Assembly (NCBI RefSeq): GCF_042686125.1
Contig: NZ_JBHUOV010000015.1
Span: forward strand, 1 to 64,000
Direction: 5' to 3'
Length of the DNA stretch: 64,000 bases
Origin: Oceanihabitans iliipiscarium
Lineage (GTDB): Bacteria > Bacteroidota > Bacteroidia > Flavobacteriales > Flavobacteriaceae
Below are positions 1 through 6,838 of this stretch, in pieces (the first letter of the stretch is position 1; the number at the start of each line of letters is the position of its first letter). A program made the position numbers and the translations under genes. Under the pieces are notes generated by a model. It made no database searches, was not told the origin of the DNA, and saw only the letters and a program-made list of their open reading frames with translations.

Positions 1-2957
1 GTTCCATTAACACCAAGAGTAATACCATATTTAATGGCTAAATAAGACATAATTCTATTACGTTCAACAGTTAAATCGGTATCTGTTTTTCTAGACGAAT
101 AAGTGATTACTTCAGCAATTCTAGCATCGGTAGAGGCTTCCCAACCTTCAGAACGACCAATCCAATATCTTGCATCGTTAACATTTGCAAAATCCGGTAC
201 ATCATTTTGTGTATTTTCTTTGTTTATAGCATTATAGTATAATTCTTGTTGTGTAGCGGCTAAATTATTTCTTACGTTAATAATTCCTACATTATCATAA
301 GTTGCAGATGTGCTTGTTTGAGCCACACCATAACCATCACCTGAAGAGGTTGGACCATGGCAATATGATAAAACTTCATTAGTGAATCTAACGGTATATT
401 TTCCTAAGCCAATACCCGTCGCATCAGTATTATCAGTTGCGATATCTTCATCACCACAAAAAATATCCATACTTCCAAAGGTATTATCAGCAGAAACATC
501 AGGGATTACAACTGTAAAAATATCTTGAGAATAATAACCACTTGTTCCTTCTAAGAATTGAGTAGATGTGTTATCATAAGAAAAATCACCATCAAGAGGT
601 ATAGTTACATAGTCATTATCAAAATCTACAACAGGATTAAAGTTGACATTGTCATTAACATTATCTTTATAGGTTGGTTCTTGTCCAGGAGTATTTACTG
701 TAGCATCAGCACCATTAGCTTGGTCAGCCCAAAGGCTTACCGATTGACCATCAGTATATCCTAAACCATCTGTTCCTTTTAACCACAACGCTAAGTCGGC
801 AGTAACACCACCTGGAGCAGTAGCCCCATCGCCTTGAATGTTGAAGTTATAAGGGTTTTCATCGCCATCATTATTAGCAATAGAAACTGTGGCAGATCTA
901 GTACCAAGGGCACTAGGGTCAAAAGTAATATTAAAAGTAGTGCTTCCACTTGCAGCAATTGTTGCGGCAGGTGTTGCAGTAACAGTAAAATCAGCTGCGT
1001 TAGGTCCACCTATAACAACATATGGTGAGGAGCCAGTTAAACTTAAATCTAGTGATCCACTATTTTGAATGGTAAAAGTATTTACTTGTGTTCCTCCGGT
1101 AACATTTACACTTCCAAAATCAGTATCATCAATAGGAGAAGGTGTTGTATCTCCATCAACAATAGTTGTTCCATTACCTACAAGGTTTATTTCAGGTAAT
1201 AAAGAAAATCCATTTCCTTGAATATCAAAAGTATAAGGATTTTCATCGCTATCATCATTAGCAATTGTAATTGTAGCAGATCTTAAACCAGCAGAGCTAG
1301 GGTTAAAAGTAATGTCAAATGTAGTGCTTCCACTAGCCGAAATTGGAGTTGTAGGATTAGCAGTGACAGTAAAATCTCCTGCATGTAGTCCAGAAACAGT
1401 AACATAAGGTGACGTTCCTGTTAAGTTTAAATTGATTGATCCTGTGTTTTGGATAGTAAAAGTATTGACTTGTGTAGCTAACGTCACATTAACAGTTCCA
1501 AAATCGGTATCATCTGTAGCAGAAGGAGTAGTATCTCCATCAACAATAGTTGTTCCATTACCTACAACATTCATTTCTGGTTGTGGTATTGAAACATCAA
1601 CATTAATAGTATAATCTTCTACCTCTCCATCAAATCCTGTTTCGCAATTAGTTGGTGCTCCACCGTATCTTGTAGAAACCCTCATTCTCGTGTTTCCTAA
1701 AGTAGCAGTTCCAGGAACAGTAATAGATAAAGGAGATAAACTTGTAGCTCCGTTAGCACTATTGTTGGTTGTTCCTAAGTTATAAGCTTCGCCTGCATCA
1801 TCAAAATCAAAATCTTGGTTCCAATCAATCCAAACGTAAGTATAAGTTGTATAATTACCATCTGTATTTGCGTTAACAGTAAGGTTGTATGAATTACCTC
1901 GATTTACAGTTGTAGAAATTCCTGTAAAATCAGAATAATCGTTATCTTCTGCTGGAGTTGCATTATTTATGGTATTGAATTGAACTAATCTTGTTCCTGT
2001 ATCATAACCATCTGAGTTATCTCCATCAGAATTACAGTAGCTTGGAGTTGTACCAGTTCCACGTATATTAAAATTATATGGATTTTCATTGCTATCACTA
2101 TTCGCAATAGTTAATGTTGCTGTTCTAGTTCCTAAGGCACTTGGATCAAATGTTATAGTAAAAGTTGTAGAACTGCTTGATGCTATAGTGTTTGAAGGTG
2201 TTGACGTTACACTAAAATCTGCAGCATTTGTTCCAGAAATCACAACATATGGAGAACTACCAGTTAAGCTTAATGGTGTTGAACCAATATTTTGAATCGT
2301 AAAAGTATTTGCATTTGTTGCACCAGAAATATCAACTGAACCAAAATCTGTATCATCAGAAGCGGAAGGAGTAGTATCACCATCTGCAATATTGTTACCA
2401 AGACCAGTAATATTAATTTCTGGACCTACTGGTAGGTAACCTAAAATTTCAACATCATCTATATAGATAAAATCATAGTTATCAGAAGCATCATTTTGAA
2501 ATCGAAATCTAGAATTTGTTGCAAAGGTATAAGATCCAGAATTTAAAGTTACAGTTATTGATGATTCAGTAGTTCCATTAGAAAAATCTGTACCACTTAC
2601 ATATGTAGCTATAGTCGTCCAGCTTGAACCATTATAATATCGTAACCAGAAATCTTCTCCAGTTTCCATACCTTCACCTTCATAATCAAAAGTAATACTA
2701 ACAGATGTGTATGATGTAAAGTCTAAATCGTCCGTAGTGGCTATAGAACTAGCACTGTTGTCTCTTAATCTTAAAGCGGTTCCACCATTCATTGGGTTAG
2801 TGTTGTCTAACCAACAATCACTACCACCATCGTTCCATATACCCATTCCAGATTCAAAATCTTCGGAGTCTATAGTTACTTGAGCAAATCCACTCATTGA
2901 TATTAATAAACCAAAAACGAGGGTACTAAATCTTAGTAATAAAGTAATTTTTTTCAT
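1..2957 (-). CDS. Partial giant secreted protein: MAM-like, GEVED and three choice-of-anchor D-type modules
   Basis: The gene starts at 2957 and leaves the window on the left, so only its first 985 codons are seen; the frame is open throughout. Residues 1-26 form a signal peptide ending in SGFAQ. A jellyroll/MAM-like segment follows (about 30-165; DFESGMGIW, YIDDVEILG). Three repeated beta-sandwich modules lie at about 173-300, 461-585 and 586-710, each with DFG(S/T)V, NTFTIQN and ITF(D/N)PS signatures as in choice-of-anchor D proteins. Between the first and second sits a GEVED domain (about 306-455; WIDWNQDFDF, DGEVEDYTI). From about 711 comes a concanavalin-like region (LALWLK, RIAEVITYS, YLAIKYGITLG) of DUF8202 type. 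No catalytic motif was seen. Flavobacterial proteins of this build usually end in a T9SS sorting domain; the end is outside the window, so export by T9SS and a role in adhesion or matrix are inference. Confidence 0.85.
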   Translation of the reverse strand, partial: MKKITLLLRFSTLVFGLLISMSGFAQVTIDSEDFESGMGIWNDGGSDCWLDNTNPMNGGTALRLRDNSASSIATTDDLDFTSYTSVSITFDYEGEGMETGEDFWLRYYNGSSWTTIATYVSGTDFSNGTTESSITVTLNSGSYTFATNSRFRFQNDASDNYDFIYIDDVEILGYLPVGPEINITGLGNNIADGDTTPSASDDTDFGSVDISGATNANTFTIQNIGSTPLSLTGSSPYVVISGTNAADFSVTSTPSNTIASSSSTTFTITFDPSALGTRTATLTIANSDSNENPYNFNIRGTGTTPSYCNSDGDNSDGYDTGTRLVQFNTINNATPAEDNDYSDFTGISTTVNRGNSYNLTVNANTDGNYTTYTYVWIDWNQDFDFDDAGEAYNLGTTNNSANGATSLSPLSITVPGTATLGNTRMRVSTRYGGAPTNCETGFDGEVEDYTINVDVSIPQPEMNVVGNGTTIVDGDTTPSATDDTDFGTVNVTLATQVNTFTIQNTGSINLNLTGTSPYVTVSGLHAGDFTVTANPTTPISASGSTTFDITFNPSSAGLRSATITIANDDSDENPYTFDIQGNGFSLLPEINLVGNGTTIVDGDTTPSPIDDTDFGSVNVTGGTQVNTFTIQNSGSLDLSLTGSSPYVVIGGPNAADFTVTATPAATIAASGSTTFNITFDPSALGTRSATVSIANNDGDENPYNFNIQGDGATAPGGVTADLALWLKGTDGLGYTDGQSVSLWADQANGADATVNTPGQEPTYKDNVNDNVNFNPVVDFDNDYVTIPLDGDFSYDNTSTQFLEGTSGYYSQDIFTVVIPDVSADNTFGSMDIFCGDEDIATDNTDATGIGLGKYTVRFTNEVLSYCHGPTSSGDGYGVAQTSTSATYDNVGIINVRNNLAATQQELYYNAINKENTQNDVPDFANVNDARYWIGRSEGWEASTDARIAEVITYSSRKTDTDLTVERNRIMSYLAIKYGITLGVNG
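1147..1567 (-). repeat. Exact 37-bp direct repeat inside the giant secreted gene
   Basis: Positions 1147-1183 and 1531-1567 are identical over 37 bases and lie in the same frame. They encode the start of the second and third choice-of-anchor D modules (VGNGTTIVDGDT). Identity at the DNA level, including third codon positions, points to a recent module duplication or gene conversion. Confidence 0.85.
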
Positions 2958-2990
2958 AAGTAGGTAATTTAGTTTGGGACTAATTTGAGA

Positions 2991-2998
2991 CAAACGTA
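2991..2998 (-). promoter_or_regulatory. -7 promoter element TACGTTTG
   Basis: Read on the minus strand this is TACGTTTG, a full match to the Bacteroidota sigma-A -7 consensus TAnnTTTG. It lies 33 bases upstream of the start codon of the giant secreted gene. The stretch from 2999 to 3153 shows no gene and no other signal. Confidence 0.65.
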
Positions 2999-3153
2999 TA
3001 TGTATTATCCATTAAATACAAATAAATTCGATGAAATGCATTTTAATGTAGCTTTTTTCTTTCAAAATAATAATAAAATATTAATAGAAAAACCTTGTTA
3101 GCTATAATGAATATTGGTAATAAGCTTTATTTCTTAGTAGAAATTGCTAATAC

Positions 3154-3204
3154 ATCTTTTAAACCAAAAAAATTAAAGGATTATGCTTTTTTGGTTTAAA
3201 AGAT
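3154..3204. repeat. Perfect 18-bp inverted repeat
   Basis: Arms 3154-3171 and 3187-3204 are perfect reverse complements, separated by 15 bases. The arms are AT-rich with a GG/CC core and contain six T or six A next to the loop. It lies between the tRNA-Met terminator and the giant secreted gene. No typical U-tract follows the outer end on either strand, so it is not a standard intrinsic terminator. It may be a processed hairpin or the remnant of a small palindromic element. Confidence 0.8.
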
Positions 3205-3221
3205 TGATAATAGGGAAGTTA

Positions 3222-3255
3222 AAATAAAAAAAACCCTTGAAGGAACAAGGGTTTT
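3222..3255 (-). terminator. Intrinsic terminator of tRNA-Met
   Basis: On the minus strand a stem AAACCCTTG/CAAGGGTTT (3231-3239 with 3246-3254, loop of 6) is followed by a long T-run. It starts 6 bases past the tRNA 3' end. Confidence 0.8.
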
Positions 3256-3260
3256 AATTG

Positions 3261-3334
3261 TAGCGAGAACGAGATTTGAACTCGTGACCTCTGGGTTATG
3301 AATCCAACGCTCTAACCAACTGAGCTACCTCGCC
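3261..3334 (-). tRNA. tRNA-Met (anticodon CAT)
   Basis: This 74-base minus-strand gene folds into a cloverleaf. The acceptor stem starts GGCGAGG, the D arm is GCTC/GAGC, the anticodon loop is TTCATAA, and the T arm is ACGAG-TTCAAAT-CTCGT. The anticodon is CAT. The acceptor begins with a G-U pair rather than the unpaired C1 of bacterial initiators, and the anticodon stem lacks three consecutive G-C pairs. Elongator tRNA-Met is therefore favoured; a lysidine-modified tRNA-Ile2 cannot be fully ruled out. CCA is not encoded. Confidence 0.93.
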
Positions 3335-3348
3335 ATAATTTAAGGCTG

Positions 3349-3379
3349 CAAATATAAAAACAAAATTGTTGGAAGCAAA
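3349..3379 (-). promoter_or_regulatory. tRNA-Met promoter (-7 TATATTTG, -33 TTTG)
   Basis: On the minus strand, TATATTTG at 3349-3356 matches TAnnTTTG, and TTTG at 3376-3379 lies 19 bases upstream, the spacing known for Bacteroidota promoters. The -7 box ends 14 bases from the tRNA 5' end. Confidence 0.8.
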
Positions 3380-3462
3380 CATAGTAAACTAAAATTTTTT
3401 TAAAAATAAATTTTAAATCTTAATGATTAAATGTATATATTGAGCAAAATATTTTTATTTCT

Positions 3463-3849
3463 ATGTCAGACAAAATTAAATACGAATTAGAGTTTCCTAT
3501 ACACGCGTCTCCTCAATTATTATATCAATATATATCAACGCCATCTGGCTTATCTGAATGGTATGCAGAAAATGTAAATTCTAGAGGTGAACTTTTCAAA
3601 TTTATTTGGGATGGAAGTGAAGAGCAAGCTAAATTGGTTAGTAAGAAAAGCGGAGAACGCATTAAATTTAAATGGCTTGAAGATGAAGATAGTACAAGCT
3701 ATTTTGAAATAAGGATACAAGTTGATGAGATTACCAAAGATGTTTCAATAATGATTACTGATTTTGCTGAAGAAGACGAAGTTGAAGAATCAAAAATGCT
3801 TTGGGAGAATCAAATTTCCGATTTAAAACAAGTATTAGGTTCTGCTTAA
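3463..3849 (+). CDS. START-like (SRPBCC/AHSA1-type) domain protein
   Basis: A 128-residue single-domain protein starting at ATG 3463. The pattern FPIHASPQLLYQYISTP followed by LSEWYAENV, FKWLED and a C-terminal amphipathic helix (MLWENQISDLKQVL) fits the START-like small proteins widespread in Bacteroidota. That fold makes a hydrophobic ligand-binding cavity. No signal peptide is present, so it should be cytoplasmic. Its ligand is not known. It is followed by a hairpin plus T-run that overlaps the promoter of the next gene. Confidence 0.8.
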   Translation: MSDKIKYELEFPIHASPQLLYQYISTPSGLSEWYAENVNSRGELFKFIWDGSEEQAKLVSKKSGERIKFKWLEDEDSTSYFEIRIQVDEITKDVSIMITDFAEEDEVEESKMLWENQISDLKQVLGSA

Positions 3850-3870
3850 TAAAGAACTAATTATAAAACT

Positions 3871-3878
3871 TATATTTG
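3871..3878 (+). promoter_or_regulatory. -7 promoter element TATATTTG
   Basis: A full TAnnTTTG match 27 bases upstream of ATG 3906. It immediately precedes the hairpin at 3880-3897, so the transcript of the aminotransferase gene would begin inside that hairpin. Confidence 0.65.
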
Positions 3879-3879
3879 T

Positions 3880-3905
3880 CCCGAATTAATTTTCGGGATT
3901 TTTTT
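3880..3905 (+). terminator. Intrinsic terminator of the START-like gene
   Basis: CCCGAA-TTAATT-TTCGGG (3880-3897) followed by A and seven T. It ends directly at the start codon of the next gene. Confidence 0.75.
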
Positions 3906-4751
3906 ATGATAAATTTTAATGGAAATATAAGCAAAGAAGACCAGATCATTTCTTTTAAAAACAGAGGATTTAATTATGGAGATGCTCTTTTTGAAACGAT
4001 AAAAGCTTCTTTTGGAAAACTCTTGTTTTGGGAAGATCATTATTTTAGGTTAATGGCTTCAATGCGGATTATGCGTATGGAAATTCCAATGTCATTTACG
4101 ATGGAGTTCCTCGAAGAACAAATAAAGAACACTTTACAAGCTAATAGTTTATTAAATGCATCAGCTAGAGTAAAATTAATTGTCAATAGAGTAGAAGGAG
4201 GTTTGTATAATCCAACAGATAACGCTGTAGATTATTTAATTCAGGTCGAAGCTATCGCTACAGATTTCTATCTTATCCATAAAACGGATTATGAAGTAGA
4301 TTTGTTTAAAGATTATTTTGTATCACCTAGTTTGCTTTCTACATTAAAAACTAATAATAGAGCCTTAAATGTTGTAGGAAGTGTATATGCTTCTGAAAAT
4401 AACTTGCACAACTGTTTTATCTTAAATACAAATAAGCATGTTGTTGAAGCTTTAAATGGAAATCTTTTTTTGGTTAAAGGTAAATTGATTAAAACACCTC
4501 CACTTAGTGATGGTTGTTTAAAAGGTATTATGCGAAAGCAAATTATTGAGATTCTTAATCAGATGCCAGATTATGAAATAGAGGAAGCATCAATATCTCC
4601 TTTTGAATTGCAAAAAGCAGATGCTTTATTTATAACTAATGTGATTACAGGAATTCAGCCTATTACTAAATACAGAAAAAAAGAATACTCGAATACTTTA
4701 GCTGAAGATTTAATTAAAAAGCTAAATGTAAAGATTAGATTATCTAATTAA
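3906..4751 (+). CDS. Class IV aminotransferase (PLP-dependent)
   Basis: A 281-residue fold-type IV PLP enzyme. The family motif GFNYGDALFET is at 21-31; the probable Schiff-base lysine is K148 in LSTLKTNNR; the C-terminal phosphate-binding region is around TNVITGIQPI. The family includes branched-chain and D-amino-acid aminotransferases and aminodeoxychorismate lyase (PabC); the substrate cannot be decided from sequence alone. The start chosen is ATG 3906 (MINFNGN), because the in-frame TTG at 3876 lies within the promoter. The gene ends convergently with yqgE, overlapping it by 8 bases. Confidence 0.85.
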   Translation: MINFNGNISKEDQIISFKNRGFNYGDALFETIKASFGKLLFWEDHYFRLMASMRIMRMEIPMSFTMEFLEEQIKNTLQANSLLNASARVKLIVNRVEGGLYNPTDNAVDYLIQVEAIATDFYLIHKTDYEVDLFKDYFVSPSLLSTLKTNNRALNVVGSVYASENNLHNCFILNTNKHVVEALNGNLFLVKGKLIKTPPLSDGCLKGIMRKQIIEILNQMPDYEIEEASISPFELQKADALFITNVITGIQPITKYRKKEYSNTLAEDLIKKLNVKIRLSN

Positions 4752-5304
4752 GACTTGGATTTTCAGGAGAATTAGACCAGATACTATATTCGCCACCAAA
4801 TTCTAGCATTTTTTCTTTCCAAAAGGCTTCACAATCTTTTTCAATGATGGATTTCTTATAAATGTTTTCTGTAACAACCCATGAATTAGATTTTAATTCT
4901 TCTTCAAGTTGATTTGCATCCCAACCAGAATAGCCTAAAAAGAACCTGATATTTTTTTCACTTAATTGGTCGCTAGCAATGAGTTCAGCTACTTTATTAA
5001 AATCACCTCCCCAGAAAATACCTAAAGATATTTCTATACTATTTGGTATTAATTCGGGAACCTTATGTATAAAATACAAGTTATCCTGTTCTACAGGACC
5101 TCCATTGTAAACCTTAAAACTAGCTTCAATTTCAGGAATTAAATCATTAATAGAATATTCTAAGGGCTTGTTCAATATAAAACCAATAGAACCATCTTTA
5201 GTGTGATCTGCTAATAAAACGATAGAACGATTAAATGCCATATCGCCAATTATGGATGGCTCAGCAATTAATAAATTTCCTTTTTTTGGTTTGATTGAAA
5301 TCAT
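4744..5304 (-). CDS. yqgE: YqgE/AlgH family protein (DUF179)
   Basis: A 186-residue protein matching the YqgE/AlgH family from its N-terminus (KGNLLIAEPSI, FNRSIVLL, GFILNKPL) to the conserved FFLGYSGWDANQLEEEL at about 123-139. The molecular role of the family is unknown; it is a compact cytoplasmic single-domain protein kept in most Gram-negative genomes. The start is ATG 5304. The gene converges with the aminotransferase gene and overlaps its stop, with no terminator between them. Confidence 0.9.
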   Translation of the reverse strand: MISIKPKKGNLLIAEPSIIGDMAFNRSIVLLADHTKDGSIGFILNKPLEYSINDLIPEIEASFKVYNGGPVEQDNLYFIHKVPELIPNSIEISLGIFWGGDFNKVAELIASDQLSEKNIRFFLGYSGWDANQLEEELKSNSWVVTENIYKKSIIEKDCEAFWKEKMLEFGGEYSIWSNSPENPSLN

Positions 5305-5342
5305 AAAGTTTATGTTTCTTTAATTAAATCTAATAATTTTTT

Positions 5343-5367
5343 ATTTAATAAGCAATACTTATTAAAT
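5343..5367. repeat. 10-bp perfect inverted repeat upstream of yqgE
   Basis: ATTTAATAAG (5343-5352) and CTTATTAAAT (5358-5367) are perfect reverse complements around CAATA. The repeat lies 39 bases upstream of the yqgE start, in the place of a promoter or operator. No T-run follows, so a terminator is unlikely. Confidence 0.6.
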
Positions 5368-5376
5368 ATAAGCTAT

Positions 5377-5407
5377 AAAAAAAGCCTTCTTAATAGAAGG
5401 CTTTTTT
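5377..5407 (-). terminator. Intrinsic terminator of the HU gene
   Basis: AAGCCTTCT/AGAAGGCTT stem with a 4-base loop, flanked by A-runs and T-runs on both sides, so it can act in both directions. It lies 20 bases past the HU stop codon. Confidence 0.85.
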
Positions 5408-5426
5408 AATAAATTCTAAAAAAGAA

Positions 5427-5699
5427 TTAGTTTACAGCGTTAGATAAATCTGAACCTGCTTTAAACTTAACAACGTTTTTAGCTTTGATTTTTATTGTAG
5501 CTCCTGTTTGAGGATTTCTTCCATCTCTTGCAGCTCTTTTAGAAACTGACCAAGATCCAAATCCTACTAGAGAAACTCTATTACCTTTTTGTAAAGCTCC
5601 TTCAATTTCAATTAACGCACACTCTAAAGCTTTTTTTGAAGCTGCTTTAGTAATTCCTGCGTGTTCTGCCATAGCATCGATTAAATCTGTTTTGTTCAT
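5427..5699 (-). CDS. hup: DNA-binding protein HU
   Basis: A 90-residue histone-like protein of the HU/IHF family. It shows MNKTDLIDAMAEHAG at the N-terminus, VGFGSW at 46-51, and the DNA-binding arm motif GRNPQTGATIKI at 60-71, all canonical for HU. The length is exactly that of the family. It forms dimers that bend DNA and compact the nucleoid. The gene is monocistronic, with its own -7 box and a strong terminator. Confidence 0.95.
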   Translation of the reverse strand: MNKTDLIDAMAEHAGITKAASKKALECALIEIEGALQKGNRVSLVGFGSWSVSKRAARDGRNPQTGATIKIKAKNVVKFKAGSDLSNAVN

Positions 5700-5756
5700 A
5701 ATTTTAAATTTAATTATTAATAAATTGTTGGTTAAACATTATTGTTATATCCTCTA

Positions 5757-5786
5757 CAAAATTATACGGAAATTCAAACCACGCAA
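5757..5786 (-). promoter_or_regulatory. HU promoter (-7 TAATTTTG)
   Basis: On the minus strand TAATTTTG at 5757-5764 matches TAnnTTTG, 58 bases upstream of the HU start. A TTG at 5784-5786 lies 19 bases further upstream as a weak -33 box. Confidence 0.6.
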
Positions 5787-5827
5787 GTAATAGCAAGGGA
5801 AAAACCCTAATTTGTTGATAACTTACA

Positions 5828-5875
5828 GCATTTGTTAATAAAGGTGATGCATTTTATCTATTTTTTAACAAATGC
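5828..5875. repeat. 11-bp perfect inverted repeat between fmt and hup
   Basis: GCATTTGTTAA (5828-5838) and TTAACAAATGC (5865-5875) are perfect reverse complements separated by 26 bases. They lie upstream of the HU promoter and just past the fmt stop. The wide spacing argues against an ordinary terminator and fits a dyad protein-binding site or a long hairpin at the fmt mRNA end. Confidence 0.55.
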
Positions 5876-5890
5876 AACAAGGATAAGGGT

Positions 5891-6838
5891 TTAGAGCATT
5901 TTAGCTCTGTTATCAAAATTATAACCATTTAAAAGTGATTTTGCATCCATTTTTCGTTTACCTGGAAGCTTAATTTCGGTTATATTAATGTACCCTTTTT
6001 TAACTGCAACTTTTATTTCCTTCTTGGTTGTTATAATTGTACCAGTTTCTAGGTTATGAGCTTCTATTTCTTTTTCAGCAGCATAAATCTTAATATCTAA
6101 AGCGTCCTCATCATTTTGTAGAATAGACCATGCAGCTGGATAAGGACTCAAGCCTCTTATCTTATTGTATATAGAATCAATTTTGTCATTCCAATCTATT
6201 TTACAGTTGTCTTTATTTAACTTATAAGCAGTTTTTATTTCAACATTAGTAGGCTGTGGTGTCGTTTTTACATTGCCTTTAGCAATACGTGATACAGTGT
6301 TTATTACAAGTTCACTTCCTAAGCACATAAGTTTATCATGAAGACTGCCAGCATTTTCATTAGTGTCTATTTCTACTTCTTCTTGTAAAATCATTTCACC
6401 AGTGTCTATTTTTTCATCAATAAAAAAAGTAGAAACACCAGTTTTGGTTTCACCATTTATAATAGCCCAATTTATTGGTGCTGCTCCTCTATAATTTGGT
6501 AAAAGCGAAGCATGTAAATTAAATGTGCCATATTCTGGCATTTGCCAAACCACTTTAGGCAACATTCTAAATGCCACTACAATTTGAAGGTTTGCCTTTA
6601 AAGTAGTAAGCTCATCTATAAAAGATTGCGCTTTTAAATTTGTAGGTTGCATAATATATAACCCTTGTGCCTTTGCATATTGTTTTACAGCAGACTCATT
6701 TAGCTTTCTTCCGCGACCAGCAGGTTTATCTGGAGCTGTAATAACTCCAACTATATTATAGTTATTCTCTACTAGAGATTGTAAGGTGGTAACTGCAAAA
6801 TCTGGAGTTCCCATAAAAACGATTCTTAATTCCTTCAT
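5891..6838 (-). CDS. fmt: Methionyl-tRNA formyltransferase
   Basis: A 315-residue enzyme that formylates initiator Met-tRNA with 10-formyltetrahydrofolate. MKELRIVFMGTPDFA opens the Rossmann domain; HASLLPNYRGAAPINWAI and the following TGVSTFFIDEKIDTG carry the family's catalytic Asn/His/Asp region; the C-terminal OB-like domain ends with LPGKRKMDAKSLLNG. The ATG at 6838 is chosen because it overlaps the recQ stop as ATGA, while upstream in-frame residues (HYKNKH) do not resemble the family. It is the third gene of an overlapping ATPase-recQ-fmt operon. Confidence 0.95.
   Translation of the reverse strand: MKELRIVFMGTPDFAVTTLQSLVENNYNIVGVITAPDKPAGRGRKLNESAVKQYAKAQGLYIMQPTNLKAQSFIDELTTLKANLQIVVAFRMLPKVVWQMPEYGTFNLHASLLPNYRGAAPINWAIINGETKTGVSTFFIDEKIDTGEMILQEEVEIDTNENAGSLHDKLMCLGSELVINTVSRIAKGNVKTTPQPTNVEIKTAYKLNKDNCKIDWNDKIDSIYNKIRGLSPYPAAWSILQNDEDALDIKIYAAEKEIEAHNLETGTIITTKKEIKVAVKKGYINITEIKLPGKRKMDAKSLLNGYNFDNRAKML

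Noticed and set aside
5813..5821. TGTTGATAA, one mismatch from a DnaA box
   Set aside because: Only a single copy is present, with no AT-rich unwinding region, dnaA or other origin markers nearby.
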